Origin: Entomohabitans teleogrylli
GTDB taxonomy: Bacteria > Pseudomonadota > Gammaproteobacteria > Enterobacterales > Enterobacteriaceae
DNA length: 64,000 bases
NCBI RefSeq assembly: GCF_001484765.1
Contig: NZ_LLXO01000014.1
Span: 1-64,000, forward strand
Direction of reading: 5' to 3'
Shown: piece by piece, positions 13,910 through 22,183 of the stretch
Numbering within the stretch: position 1 is the first letter of the stretch
How the letters are laid out: every line of letters begins with the position of its first letter
Notes under the pieces: model-generated
Database searches by the model: none
Told to the model about the DNA's origin: nothing
Seen by the model: the letters and a program-made list of their open reading frames with translations, nothing else
Translations under genes and position numbers: made by a program

Positions 13910-14364
13910 AACTGCGCTATCAGGTGATGTTAATCTCCCTGGCTGCGACGCTGATCGGCGGGATTATCTGGTCTGCCAGTCATTATTACGAAAAATATCA
14001 GATCGAACGCCAGCGGGCAGACGCCGCAGATCTTCAACTCCAGCAGGCTACGGCCACAATTGCAAACATGACAGCACGACAGCAACAAGCCTCAGTGCTG
14101 GATGCACAACATACGGAGGAATTACAGCGTGCGAATGCTGAAAATGATGATTTGCGGCGCAGGGTTGCCGCTGGTGGTTGGGTGCTCGTCAGCGGTAAAT
14201 GTCCCTCGCCAGCAACTGCCAGCGCCAGCAGCGTGGGCAATGCTGCCAGCGTCGAACTCACTGGAACTGCTGGACAAAACATTCTCGATATCCGGGCCGG
14301 AATTATCAGCGACCGACAAAAAATAAAATATTTACAGGATTTTATCAGAGAGCAATGCTGGTAG
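13906..14364 (+). CDS. Rz inner-membrane spanin
   Basis: 152 residues from ATG 13906 (M-K-L-R-Y-Q-V). An N-terminal transmembrane anchor (~7-27) is followed by a long periplasmic coiled coil ([20 protein letters not shown]) and a C-terminal helix. With Rz1 it fuses inner and outer membranes in the last step of lysis. Confidence 0.88.
   Translation: MKLRYQVMLISLAATLIGGIIWSASHYYEKYQIERQRADAADLQLQQATATIANMTARQQQASVLDAQHTEELQRANAENDDLRRRVAAGGWVLVSGKCPSPATASASSVGNAASVELTGTAGQNILDIRAGIISDRQKIKYLQDFIREQCW
14135..14326 (+). CDS. Rz1 outer-membrane spanin lipoprotein (nested in Rz)
   Basis: 63 residues in the +1 frame wholly inside Rz. From ATG 14135, a short signal sequence ends in the lipobox L-V-V-G-C (Cys17). 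The mature part is Pro/Ala/Ser-rich ([10 protein letters not shown]). Full embedding in Rz is the classical lambdoid arrangement. Periplasmic contact with Rz completes the spanin. Confidence 0.82.
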   Translation: MLKMMICGAGLPLVVGCSSAVNVPRQQLPAPAAWAMLPASNSLELLDKTFSISGPELSATDKK

Positions 14365-14401
14365 GCATTACAGGCGGCTTTTACGAGAGCCGCCGATAAT
14401 G

Positions 14402-14782
14402 CTATTCGACTACAACCCACTCTCCGGCGCTGTCTTTTTCTACCTCTATCAGTGAACCAAACTGTTGCTCTGGTGTCTCCCCGCTGGCGTTTACTTCCCA
14501 CTCCGGCATTTCTGCGAGCCAGTTTTCTTCTGTATCAACGGAGCCTGTAGCCGGGTTCATGAGATATGTTTCTTTGATCATAGTTAGCGCCTCGTCTATG
14601 TTTTTTTTGCGGTTTTTTAGCATGACAGTTATATCGGCGGAAACCAGGTCGGGGATCTGATATTTTCCTGATACCCAGTTCCGGATTGTACGGTCACTGA
14701 CTGACAGAGCTGCAGCCATGTCAGTCTGCCAGCGTTTTCCGAAAGCGGCCTCACCGGCCGCGATAAGTTTTTCTCGTTTCAT
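14402..14782 (-). CDS. Helix-turn-helix regulator in reversed cassette
   Basis: 126 residues. The N-terminal ~55 residues are an HTH (W-Q-T-D-M-A-A-A-L-S-V-S-D-R-T-I-R-N-W-V-S-G-K-Y-Q-I-P). The C-terminal half is acidic (E-E-N-W-L-A-E-M-P-E-W-E-V). It is the second gene of a two-gene cassette transcribed from the operator-promoter at 15042-15070 and is the obvious candidate to bind that operator. Similar HTH genes occur between lysis and packaging genes of other prophages, but their target is not known to me. Confidence 0.7.
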   Translation of the reverse strand: MKREKLIAAGEAAFGKRWQTDMAAALSVSDRTIRNWVSGKYQIPDLVSADITVMLKNRKKNIDEALTMIKETYLMNPATGSVDTEENWLAEMPEWEVNASGETPEQQFGSLIEVEKDSAGEWVVVE

Positions 14783-14991
14783 CGTGCTGCCTTTACCTCA
14801 GCCCATATCTCGCGCAGAGCCTGAGCAAACCAGTCGCGGAGAGAAAGCGCTTCACCCCAGCCATTTTTCTTTCCCGCCAACTGGCGAGCCATTGACCACG
14901 CGCGTTTCATCATCAGTGATTTGTTAATAACGCCGTTTTCAATAACAGCATTAGCGTGACCAGCAGTTTTATTTTTGCGACGTAACATCAT
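14779..14991 (-). CDS. Hypothetical protein, first gene of reversed HTH cassette
   Basis: 70 residues, basic, with K-R-A-W-S-M-A-R-Q-L-A-G-K-K-N-G-W-G-E-A-L-S-L-R-D-W-F-A-Q-style helices and ending E-V-K-A-A-R (stretch quoted in part). The stop overlaps the HTH start by four bases. Small Trp/Arg-rich proteins of this form accompany regulators in plasmids and prophages. Pairing with the HTH protein could reflect a toxin-antitoxin-like or co-repressor relationship; the sequence does not decide. Confidence 0.6.
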   Translation of the reverse strand: MMLRRKNKTAGHANAVIENGVINKSLMMKRAWSMARQLAGKKNGWGEALSLRDWFAQALREIWAEVKAAR

Positions 14992-15041
14992 TTTAAAGCC
15001 CTCTGGCTATTGGTCGGGGCCAATCCCCTTACCATGGAAAC

Positions 15042-15070
15042 ACTATAACATTCCTAAATTTAGGAATCAA
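15042..15070 (-). promoter_or_regulatory. Promoter with perfect 18-bp operator in its spacer
   Basis: On the minus strand TTGATT (15070-15065), a 17-base spacer and TATAGT (15047-15042) form a promoter for the HTH cassette. The 18-base perfect palindrome ATTCCTAAATTTAGGAAT (15050-15067) fills the spacer, so a bound dimer would block RNA polymerase. Autoregulation by the HTH protein is inferred. Confidence 0.72.
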
Positions 15071-15098
15071 TGTTTTTATTTATCAAAAAATGCCATCA

Positions 15099-15200
15099 GG
15101 CATTGCCAAGAACTTTCTCTAAGAGAGTTTAAGGCAATGCCAAAGCATACCAGCGGCACCTGCCGCGTCCCCTTCTAACGTAATGGCCGCTGGTGGCTTT
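15099..15200 (+). other. Two stem-loops in the gap before the packaging genes
   Basis: First, GGCATTGCC (15099-15107) pairs with GGCAATGCC (15133-15141), and the loop itself contains a TCTCT / AGAGA stem. Second, CCAGCGGC (15150-15157) pairs with GCCGCTGG (15186-15193), followed by TGG and six T, so it could be a terminator. Together they could be a structured small RNA, a terminator pair, or part of a packaging signal upstream of the terminase. Confidence 0.5.
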
Positions 15201-15217
15201 TTTATTCTGAGGCGATT

Positions 15218-15550
15218 ATGAAAATAGCCATTGATTATGACTGTACGTTAAGTATGGCTATAGGTCTGTTCTCACGGTTTATCGCTGATGCTCGCTCTGC
15301 TGGTCATGAGGTGAAAATTGTCACATATCGCCATCCTGACAACCGGTACGACGATATCCTGCAGATTGCTGCCATGCTGGGGATTGAGGTGATATTCACC
15401 GATCACAGGCAAAAAGCCGAGGTCTGTCTGCGCCTCGGCTGGTCACCGGATATCTGGATAGATGACAAGCCGGAGCACATACCTACCGAACACGGGATGA
15501 AGAAGGTGCTCAGGAAGCAAGCGAAAAGGCGAACCGAAGGAAAACGGTGA
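15218..15550 (+). CDS. HAD-like hydrolase of phage packaging region
   Basis: 110 residues. Motif I is D-Y-D-C-T (DxDxT form), preceded by I-A-I; a later I-D-D-K-P-E fits the acidic motif IV. The fold would be a minimal HAD phosphatase without a cap, which in phages includes nucleotidases and polynucleotide-end phosphatases. It lies immediately upstream of the terminase. Substrate unknown. Confidence 0.7.
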   Translation: MKIAIDYDCTLSMAIGLFSRFIADARSAGHEVKIVTYRHPDNRYDDILQIAAMLGIEVIFTDHRQKAEVCLRLGWSPDIWIDDKPEHIPTEHGMKKVLRKQAKRRTEGKR

Positions 15551-15654
15551 TTTATTTTATGCTGGTTTTTTTGCTTACTTTGGCTATTTTCAGGATAAAC
15601 GATCTGATTTCAATCAGAGGTGTCTCGGTTTTACCGAGTGTTATATTTATTTAA
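15547..15654 (+). CDS. Small hydrophobic peptide
   Basis: GTG at 15547 overlaps the previous stop; ATG 15559 is an alternative. 35 residues with an N-terminal membrane helix (M-L-V-F-L-L-T-L-A-I-F). Overlap with the HAD gene supports coupling, but nothing else identifies it. Confidence 0.35.
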   Translation: MIYFMLVFLLTLAIFRINDLISIRGVSVLPSVIFI

Positions 15655-15672
15655 CCAGAGGAATGTTCTGTT

Positions 15673-16233
15673 ATGGCGCTCACAGACAAGCAAGAAATGT
15701 TTTGTCGCGAGTACCTCATCGATTTAAACGCCACGCAAGCGGCTATTCGGGCGGGGTACAGCGAAAAGACAGCCAATCGCACTGCGTCCGAAAACATGTC
15801 AAAACCTGATATCAAGTCCAGAATCGCCGAACTGAAATCGCAACGCAATGATCTGGTTGGCATAAATGCAACATACGTCCTTAATCGTCTCGTTGAGATA
15901 GACCAGATGGACGTTCTCGACATCCTTAACTCTACCGGGGAGCTAAAGCCGGTAGTGGAATGGCCAAAAGTATGGCGCACGACTCTATCAGGTCTGGAGG
16001 TCGTGGAAATGGCATCAGAAGGCAACACTGCAGCGCTGCTAAAAAAAATTAAGTGGCCTGATAAGGTCAAAAACATTGAATTGCTCGGCAAACACATTGA
16101 CGTGATGGCATTCAAAGAGCAGGCAACCCACGAACACACCGGCAAGAACGGTGGCCCCATCGAAATGGCAACTATGACAAAAGAAGAATACAAAGCAGCG
16201 CGGCGGGAGATGCTGGAGGATGACGACTGCTGA
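15673..16233 (+). CDS. Terminase small subunit
   Basis: 186 residues of the Terminase_2 type: L-T-D-K-Q-E-M-F-C-R-E-Y-L, N-A-T-Q-A-A-I-R-A-G-Y-S-E-K-T-A, then helical middle and acidic tail. It recognises the phage DNA packaging site as an oligomer and recruits the large subunit. The gene overlaps terL by 14 bases. Confidence 0.92.
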   Translation: MALTDKQEMFCREYLIDLNATQAAIRAGYSEKTANRTASENMSKPDIKSRIAELKSQRNDLVGINATYVLNRLVEIDQMDVLDILNSTGELKPVVEWPKVWRTTLSGLEVVEMASEGNTAALLKKIKWPDKVKNIELLGKHIDVMAFKEQATHEHTGKNGGPIEMATMTKEEYKAARREMLEDDDC

Positions 16234-17704
16234 GCAAAAGGCTTATGCCCGTAAGATTGAGTGCGAAGAAGACGGGCTCTATTATGCTCGCTACTTCTTC
16301 AAACAGCGCACTGGCGGAAAGATGATTGTCGCGCCGCACCACAGGGTGATTCAGAAAACACTGGATCGCGTCATTGATGGTGAGATACAACGCCTGATCA
16401 TTAACGTCCCGCCGGGTTACACGAAAACGGAACTGGCAACCATTAACATGATGGGTCGCGGACTGGCGCTAAACTGCCGGGCCCGCTTCATGCACCTGTC
16501 CTATTCGCATAATCTGGCATTGCTGAACTCCTCCACGGCGCGCGGCATGATTAAGTCGCAGGCGTACCAGTCCATGTGGCCTATGACGCTACGTGATGAC
16601 GCAGATAGTAAGGCTATGTGGTGGACTGAGCACGGCGGCGGCGTTTACGCGTCGTCAGCTGCTGGACAGGTTACCGGATTTCGTGCCGGGCACATGGAGC
16701 CAGGCTGGCAGGGGGCGTTGATTATCGATGACCCGGTTAAACCTGACGATGCATATTCCGAGATCGTCCGTGATGGCGTGAATAACCGTTTTAACGAGAC
16801 AATAAAATCACGACTGGCGGTCGAAACGACGCCGATGATTGTCATCATGCAGCGTATTCACTACCACGACCTGAGTGGCTATTTGCTGCGTGGAGGGAGT
16901 GGTGAGAAATGGCATCACCTGAACCTGCCGGTGATCATCGACAACAGCCAGTCATACGCTGCGCAATATCCCGAAAACACCCACGCCATACCCATCGACC
17001 ATGGGCTGCATGATGGCTGGCTATGGCCGTTCAAGCATAACGAATCGCACCGCGTATCGCTGTTCTCGCACAGGCGCACCGCCGAAGCTCAGTATATGCA
17101 GAAGCCTCGACGGTTTAATGCTGAGGGCGCGCTGTGGACTGAGGTAATGATAAGTGCGGCTCGCGATCTGCAGATTCATCACGACAAAGTTCGCACAGTC
17201 GTAGCTATTGACCCGCAAGCAACAAACAGTGATGAAAGCGATGAAACAGGGATTGTTGCTGCCAGTTCATACGGTGCCGGTGATAAAAAACAGTTCTCTG
17301 TTGATGGCGATTACAGCGGTAAGTATTCCCCTGCCGGATGGGCGAAGAGGGCCATCCGGGCTTACGAGCAACATGAAGCAGACGCAATTGTTATCGAAAC
17401 CAACCAGGGCGGTGACATGGCGGAGGAGACGCTCCGCAACGCTGATTTTGAGGGGAGAATAATTCGCGTGCACGCCAGCAAAGGAAAGTACGCTCGCGCT
17501 GAGCCAATATCGGCGCTGTATGAACAGGGTCGGGTGGCCCACCACGGCAATCTCTATGTGCTTGAAAACCAGCTAATGGAATATATACCGACCACGGCAA
17601 AGAAATCTCCCGACCGTCTCGATGCGGCAGTTTATGCGCTCACTGAACTCGGCGGCACTCAGCCGATGGGAATGATGATTCCAAAACGCCTGCAAGGTCG
17701 TTAA
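16220..17704 (+). CDS. Terminase large subunit (packaging ATPase-nuclease)
   Basis: 494 residues. Walker A region N-V-P-P-G-Y-T-K-T-E at 62-71, Walker B A-L-I-I-D-D-P. The C-terminal RNase H-like nuclease begins at V-A-I-D-P-Q and includes V-I-E-T-N-Q and the late S-P-D-R-L-D-A-A-V-Y-A-L with a catalytic Asp. The protein cuts concatemeric DNA and pumps it into the prohead. Length is normal for the family. Confidence 0.95.
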   Translation: MTTAEQKAYARKIECEEDGLYYARYFFKQRTGGKMIVAPHHRVIQKTLDRVIDGEIQRLIINVPPGYTKTELATINMMGRGLALNCRARFMHLSYSHNLALLNSSTARGMIKSQAYQSMWPMTLRDDADSKAMWWTEHGGGVYASSAAGQVTGFRAGHMEPGWQGALIIDDPVKPDDAYSEIVRDGVNNRFNETIKSRLAVETTPMIVIMQRIHYHDLSGYLLRGGSGEKWHHLNLPVIIDNSQSYAAQYPENTHAIPIDHGLHDGWLWPFKHNESHRVSLFSHRRTAEAQYMQKPRRFNAEGALWTEVMISAARDLQIHHDKVRTVVAIDPQATNSDESDETGIVAASSYGAGDKKQFSVDGDYSGKYSPAGWAKRAIRAYEQHEADAIVIETNQGGDMAEETLRNADFEGRIIRVHASKGKYARAEPISALYEQGRVAHHGNLYVLENQLMEYIPTTAKKSPDRLDAAVYALTELGGTQPMGMMIPKRLQGR

Positions 17705-17797
17705 ACTGAGTAATAAGTGGCTAGGGTAGCTCCCGAAAAGCGGCATCGTCACCGCCTGCCACTGATAACCTGACGAGCAACTAAGGCGAGGTTGTAC

Positions 17798-18052
17798 ATG
17801 AGCATCAATGAAAACAGCGATTCCTTTGAGCTTATCGTGAAGTACGGTTTGCATGTTAAACCATCTGAAAACAGCGCTTCAGGTAAGCGATTTGCAAGCG
17901 TTGGATATCCGGTAAGTGAATGCCACTTGGAGTATGTGCATGAAGAGCTGCCAGGTGACGAGCTTGGAAATAAGATTGCATACCGTACTGCAATATTTCG
18001 CGCAGTTCAGGCCATAACAATCCTGCACGACTTGCAAGATGGGCGAGGCTGA
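17798..18052 (+). CDS. Hypothetical protein
   Basis: 84 residues from ATG 17798. Mixed alpha/beta; C-terminal helix A-V-Q-A-I-T-I-L-H-D-L-Q. It and the next gene lie between terL and portal, a spot for small accessory genes. Family not recognised. Confidence 0.5.
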   Translation: MSINENSDSFELIVKYGLHVKPSENSASGKRFASVGYPVSECHLEYVHEELPGDELGNKIAYRTAIFRAVQAITILHDLQDGRG

Positions 18053-18053
18053 G

Positions 18054-18374
18054 ATGAAAAATTCCCTCACCGTTAATCTTAGAGGTGCGGAAAATGACGT
18101 CTCTGTTGATATTCTGAATGAAAAACGTATTCAGGCCATTTCACAGTTACAGCATGAAGAAGAAAACGTTTATCGCTCCGCCATTGCTAAAAGATTTGGT
18201 GAGTTTAACGATGAAAATGCCAAGAAATGCTCGTTGCGAATGGCTGGCAGCATTAAGCAACTCATGTACGGTGAAGATATTCTGTGTGAAATATATCCCT
18301 TTGAACAAACAGCACTTCCAGGTTCTAGTGCATCGAACCGGATAACGCTTACGCTTAAATACAGAATTATTTAG
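18054..18374 (+). CDS. Hypothetical protein
   Basis: 106 residues from ATG 18054 with GAGG close upstream, one base after the previous stop. N-terminal beta strand (L-T-V-N-L-R-G-A), central charged helix, C-terminal strands. No recognised family. A terminator follows at 18395. Confidence 0.5.
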   Translation: MKNSLTVNLRGAENDVSVDILNEKRIQAISQLQHEEENVYRSAIAKRFGEFNDENAKKCSLRMAGSIKQLMYGEDILCEIYPFEQTALPGSSASNRITLTLKYRII

Positions 18375-18394
18375 TAGTTAAAGTTACGAATTAA

Positions 18395-18416
18395 GGTCGC
18401 CACGGCGGCCTTTTTT
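18395..18416 (+). terminator. Terminator before the portal operon
   Basis: GGtCGCC-ac-GGCGgCC hairpin then six T. Q-modified polymerase would read through it. Confidence 0.7.
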
Positions 18417-18445
18417 ATTGCCTGAAATACAGCAATGAGGTTCAG

Positions 18446-18679
18446 ATGAGTGCATCAATGCCAGCATTTAACAACGGGCTGCGGCTATATGAGGAAAATG
18501 GCAGTATCGGAGTATGCACGATGGATGGCAGGCCAATTAATGGCCTCATTTCTGTGATTGCGCATTCTGAATGTGGAGCAATCACCAAAGCCACCATCGA
18601 AGTCGAAGTTGTTAACGCTGAAGGCGAGAAGGCAACCCACACTGCTAACCGTTATAGAAAACCATCCACTACCTGGTGA
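18446..18679 (+). CDS. Hypothetical protein upstream of portal
   Basis: 77 residues, beta-rich (L-R-L-Y-E-E-N-G-S-I-G-V; I-E-V-E-V-V-N-A-E-G-E). Ends nine bases before the portal start, so it is co-translated. Family not recognised. Confidence 0.5.
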   Translation: MSASMPAFNNGLRLYEENGSIGVCTMDGRPINGLISVIAHSECGAITKATIEVEVVNAEGEKATHTANRYRKPSTTW

Positions 18680-18688
18680 GGACCCAGA

Positions 18689-20026
18689 ATGAATAAAAAC
18701 CTCACTCTGGCCGTCAACCATGCATTGAATGACAGTATAGCGCGTGCGCGTTCTGGACTACTCAATCACAGCATGGGTATTGACGCGAAACGCTCTACTG
18801 CATGGTGTGAGTACGGATTCAAGGAAACTCTCGATTTTTTTGACCTGTATAAACTTTACCGGCGAAACGGGATCGCTAACGGCGCGGTAAATAAGCTGAC
18901 TGGCAACGTCTGGAAAACAAACCCTGAGATTATCGAGGGCGAGAAGAAGAACGAATCTGACGCAGTTACGGCGTGGGAACAGCGAACAAAAACCGTATTT
19001 ACTAACCGATTATGGCGTGTGTTCTCTGATGCTGATCTGCGCCGGCTGGTGGGTCGATATTCTGCCATTCTCCTGCATATTAAGGACAACAGAGGGTGGA
19101 ATACCGAGCCAACAAGAGGGCGAGCTCTGGAGAAGGTCACCTCTGTATGGGCTGGGGCAATCAAGGTTAAGGAGTGGGATACGGGCATTAACTCCCGGAC
19201 CTATGGCCAACCGAAAATGTGGGAATACACAGAGCAACTGGCAAATGGATCGGCGCGTAGAGTTGATGTTCATCCTGGCAGGGTATTTATCCTGGGTGAT
19301 TATTCTGATGATGCTATCGGGTTTCTTGAACCTGCATATAACGCCTTTGTCAGTCTGGAGAAGGTTGAGGGTGGTTCTGGAGAGTCTTTCCTGAAGAATG
19401 CCTCTCGTCAGATGAATATCAACTTTTCTGACGGCATTGATTTCAAAAACATTGCTGCGATGTATGGCGTCAGTGTTAGTGAGTTGCAGGAGAAATATAA
19501 CGAGGCCGCCAGGGAGATAAATCAGGGTAACGATGTGCTGCTGATTACCCAGGGTGCAACTGTTACTCCGATGGTTACTGAGGTCGCGGATCCATCGCCA
19601 ACCTATAACGTCAACCTGCAGACTGCCTGCGCGGCTGTTGATATCCCGTCCAGAATCATCATTGGTAATCAACAGGGTGAGCGTGCCAGCACGGAAGACC
19701 AGAAATATTTCAATTCCCGCAGTCAGTCATATCGGGCAGATCTCTCGTTCGAGATAGAGGATTTCTGCAACAAGCTGGTCGGGCTGGGGATTATTGATGA
19801 TGTCCAGCAAAAAACAGTCATCTGGGATGACCTCAACGCCCAGACGGCAGCAGAAAAACTGGACGGTGCTTACAGAATGGCACAGATAAACGCAACGATG
19901 CTGGCCGCTGGAGAGCAGCCGTTCAGTAGCGCAGAAATTCGTACAGCGGCTGGCTATGAGGGTGAGCCAGAGCCGTTAGGTGAAGACGATGAAGAAGAAG
20001 CCGAAATCGCCAGTCCTCCCGGGTAA
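18689..20026 (+). CDS. Portal protein (DUF1073 / HI1409 family)
   Basis: 445 residues. A DUF1073-type portal: F-D-L-Y-K-L-Y-R-R-N-G-I-A near the start, G-R-Y-S-A-I-L-L-H, V-H-P-G-R-V-F-I-L-G-D, and late I-P-S-R-I-I-I-G-N-Q-Q-G-E-R-A-S-T-E-D. It forms the dodecameric ring through which DNA enters and leaves the head. The C-terminus is very acidic. It overlaps the minor head gene. Confidence 0.9.
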   Translation: MNKNLTLAVNHALNDSIARARSGLLNHSMGIDAKRSTAWCEYGFKETLDFFDLYKLYRRNGIANGAVNKLTGNVWKTNPEIIEGEKKNESDAVTAWEQRTKTVFTNRLWRVFSDADLRRLVGRYSAILLHIKDNRGWNTEPTRGRALEKVTSVWAGAIKVKEWDTGINSRTYGQPKMWEYTEQLANGSARRVDVHPGRVFILGDYSDDAIGFLEPAYNAFVSLEKVEGGSGESFLKNASRQMNINFSDGIDFKNIAAMYGVSVSELQEKYNEAAREINQGNDVLLITQGATVTPMVTEVADPSPTYNVNLQTACAAVDIPSRIIIGNQQGERASTEDQKYFNSRSQSYRADLSFEIEDFCNKLVGLGIIDDVQQKTVIWDDLNAQTAAEKLDGAYRMAQINATMLAAGEQPFSSAEIRTAAGYEGEPEPLGEDDEEEAEIASPPG

Positions 20027-20912
20027 TCCTAAAGATCCGACTGGTGTAGATCGTCTGGAACGCGGAGCCATGAAAGCATTCGCGGAACGCATGAAACGGA
20101 TCAGAAAAGTTTACATCGATATTCTGGAGCGCATTCCGGCATCACCTGCAGTAAACCAGCGTTACGCGTTCGATCTTGATGTAACCCTTCTAACAATGCT
20201 GCTGAATAACGCCTCGCTCAATGTTGACGAATTACTCTACGGAAGCACTGAAAATAACTGGTTCTGGTCTGATTACGTCAGCACGGCATATCAGCGAGGT
20301 ACAGCACAGGAATTTGCCAATCTCTCCCGGCAATCTGCGGTATATGCCGCGGGCCAGCAAAACCTTCAGACAATCCTCATCAGCGCGCCTTTCCGGAAGC
20401 GGATGGCATTGTTACGGGCCCGTCTCTTTGAGGAAATGAGGGGGCTAAGTGCTGATGTGAAGGCAAACATGGCAAGGATCCTGACAGACGGACTGGGTAG
20501 AGGGCAGGCTCCACGGGATATCGCAAAACGACTGACCGAGCAAACCGGTATTGAGTCACGCAGAGCAAACCGCATCGCCAGAACAGAGATCACCACCGCA
20601 CTACGGCGTGCTCGCTGGGATGAGTCTGACGACGCTACAGAGCAGTACGGGATTAAAAGCAGACTCATGCATATCTCAGCGTTAAGCCCTACGACGAGGG
20701 CAACACACGCCGCACGCCATGCACATCTGTACACCACTGATGATGTCAGGGAGTGGTACTCAACCGGAGCTAACGCTATCAACTGTAAATGCAGTCAGAT
20801 AAGTGTGCTGGTCGATGATGACGGGAAGCCTCTCGACGAAAAAGTTATCGAGAGGGCGAGAAAAACATTCAACACAATCAGGGCCCGCGGTTATGAATGG
20901 GCTGAGGATTAA
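19989..20912 (+). CDS. Minor head protein, SPP1 gp7 family
   Basis: About 307 residues from ATG 19989 (GTG 19980 would add three). The C-terminal domain has the gp7/Mu F signature: R-A-N-R-I-A-R-T-E-I-T-T-A, T-T-R-A-T-H-A-A-R-H, and N-A-I-N-C-K-C. The family joins portal to prohead and may enter the host with DNA. It overlaps the end of portal by 38 bases. Confidence 0.88.
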   Translation: MKKKPKSPVLPGNPKDPTGVDRLERGAMKAFAERMKRIRKVYIDILERIPASPAVNQRYAFDLDVTLLTMLLNNASLNVDELLYGSTENNWFWSDYVSTAYQRGTAQEFANLSRQSAVYAAGQQNLQTILISAPFRKRMALLRARLFEEMRGLSADVKANMARILTDGLGRGQAPRDIAKRLTEQTGIESRRANRIARTEITTALRRARWDESDDATEQYGIKSRLMHISALSPTTRATHAARHAHLYTTDDVREWYSTGANAINCKCSQISVLVDDDGKPLDEKVIERARKTFNTIRARGYEWAED

Positions 20913-20914
20913 TT

Positions 20915-22183
20915 ATGCCAATGCAGGTCAACGTCACCACCAGGGTGAATAACCAGTCTATCCGCCGGGAGGTTCACAACGGGCGGGAGCATATTGTTAT
21001 ACCGAGCTACACGTTGCCGGCCAATGTCATCATGAATAACGAACTGTATACGGAGTCTGAAATAGATGCTCATTACCGGGGGCTGGAAGGCACTCTGGCG
21101 CCGTTAGGTCACCCCACGGTTAACGGTCAGTTTGTTTCTGCGTTTTCACCTGAGGGCCTGAATGTTGGGTTTATCGGCGCGTGGAATCGCAACGTCAAAA
21201 AGGCCGGTAATCGTGTCTATCTGGAGAAATGGCTCGACGTAAACAGAGCTCAGGAGTCAGCGGGTGGGCGCGAATTACTGGAGCGAATCAAAGCTATCGA
21301 ACGTGGTGATGATGTTCCGCCAATTCACACCAGTGTTGCAGTATTCCGCGAGCAACTGGAGGCGAACGAGGAGCAGAAAGCCGCTGGTGCACAATGGGTT
21401 GTGAAAATCCACGCTATGGATCATGACGCAATTCTGCTGCATGAGGTTGGGGCTGCCACACCAGAGCAGGGCGTCGGTCTGATGGTAAATGCAGATCAGG
21501 CTGTTCCGTTGCAGGCAAACGCCGGCGCACTGGTGGGAGAATCATACCGGGAACGAGAGCGCAGGCTGGAGAGGGCAGCTCAGGAAAAGTTTGCGTCAGG
21601 TTCAGATGATTATGCGTGGGTTGCTGATTTTACTGATTCTCAGGCCGTCATTGTTCGCAACGGTGGCAGTGCTCAGGTTTATGGGTATGCCGCAAACGGC
21701 GGAAAAATCACGTTTGACGATACCGGAACACCGGTTGCCAGGCAGGAGTCATGGGTCTCCATCATCGGTAACAAAATCAAATCACTTTTTACTCAGCAGG
21801 ATACGCCTGCGACAAATCAGGAGGGCGACATGCCTTTAACCAAAGAAGAACTGGAACAGATCGGCGCTATCGTCGGTGAGGCAATCGCTGCCAACAACGA
21901 GAAGGCACTCAAGCCATTACAGGACAGTATTTCTGCTATCCAGACCAATCAGCAGCAACTCAGCGAAACACTGACCTCCAACAGTCGGGCGGAGGAGAAG
22001 ACAAAGCGCGAGGCAGTGGCGAAAGTACACGGTGAAATCGTTGCTAACGCGCTGTCAGGTGAAGCGCTGGATGTGATGTTCAAAAATATCGGTCAGTCTG
22101 CGCCGCTGGGGGCTAACTCTGCACAGCAGCAGGAGGCAAACGGTGCGCCAGATCCATCCGTTTACTTCGGAGGTGCTAACTGA
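20915..22183 (+). CDS. DUF2213-type prohead protease fused to scaffold
   Basis: 422 residues. The N-terminal ~200 residues look like a DUF2213 prohead protease (I-V-I-P-S-Y-T-L-P-A-N-V, A-P-L-G-H-P-T-V-N-G, G-A-A-T-P-E-Q-G-V-G). The linker includes an unstructured stretch. The last 117 residues are a coiled-coil scaffold (M-P-L-T-K-E-E-L-E ... Q-T-N-Q-Q-Q-L-S-E-T-L) that can also be made alone from an internal start. Cleavage of scaffold during maturation is the expected role. Confidence 0.78.
   Translation: MPMQVNVTTRVNNQSIRREVHNGREHIVIPSYTLPANVIMNNELYTESEIDAHYRGLEGTLAPLGHPTVNGQFVSAFSPEGLNVGFIGAWNRNVKKAGNRVYLEKWLDVNRAQESAGGRELLERIKAIERGDDVPPIHTSVAVFREQLEANEEQKAAGAQWVVKIHAMDHDAILLHEVGAATPEQGVGLMVNADQAVPLQANAGALVGESYRERERRLERAAQEKFASGSDDYAWVADFTDSQAVIVRNGGSAQVYGYAANGGKITFDDTGTPVARQESWVSIIGNKIKSLFTQQDTPATNQEGDMPLTKEELEQIGAIVGEAIAANNEKALKPLQDSISAIQTNQQQLSETLTSNSRAEEKTKREAVAKVHGEIVANALSGEALDVMFKNIGQSAPLGANSAQQQEANGAPDPSVYFGGAN
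21830..22183 (+). CDS. Nested scaffold protein (internal in-frame start)
   Basis: ATG 21830 is exactly in frame (codon 306) with the protease gene and is preceded by an AGGAGGG ribosome site ending six bases before it. It would give a 117-residue, acidic, helical protein equal to the protease C-terminus. This is the lambda C/Nu3 arrangement. Confidence 0.7.
   Translation: MPLTKEELEQIGAIVGEAIAANNEKALKPLQDSISAIQTNQQQLSETLTSNSRAEEKTKREAVAKVHGEIVANALSGEALDVMFKNIGQSAPLGANSAQQQEANGAPDPSVYFGGAN

Noticed and set aside
19010..19672. Long minus-strand frame opposite portal
   Set aside because: Shadow of the DUF1073 portal gene; no start context.
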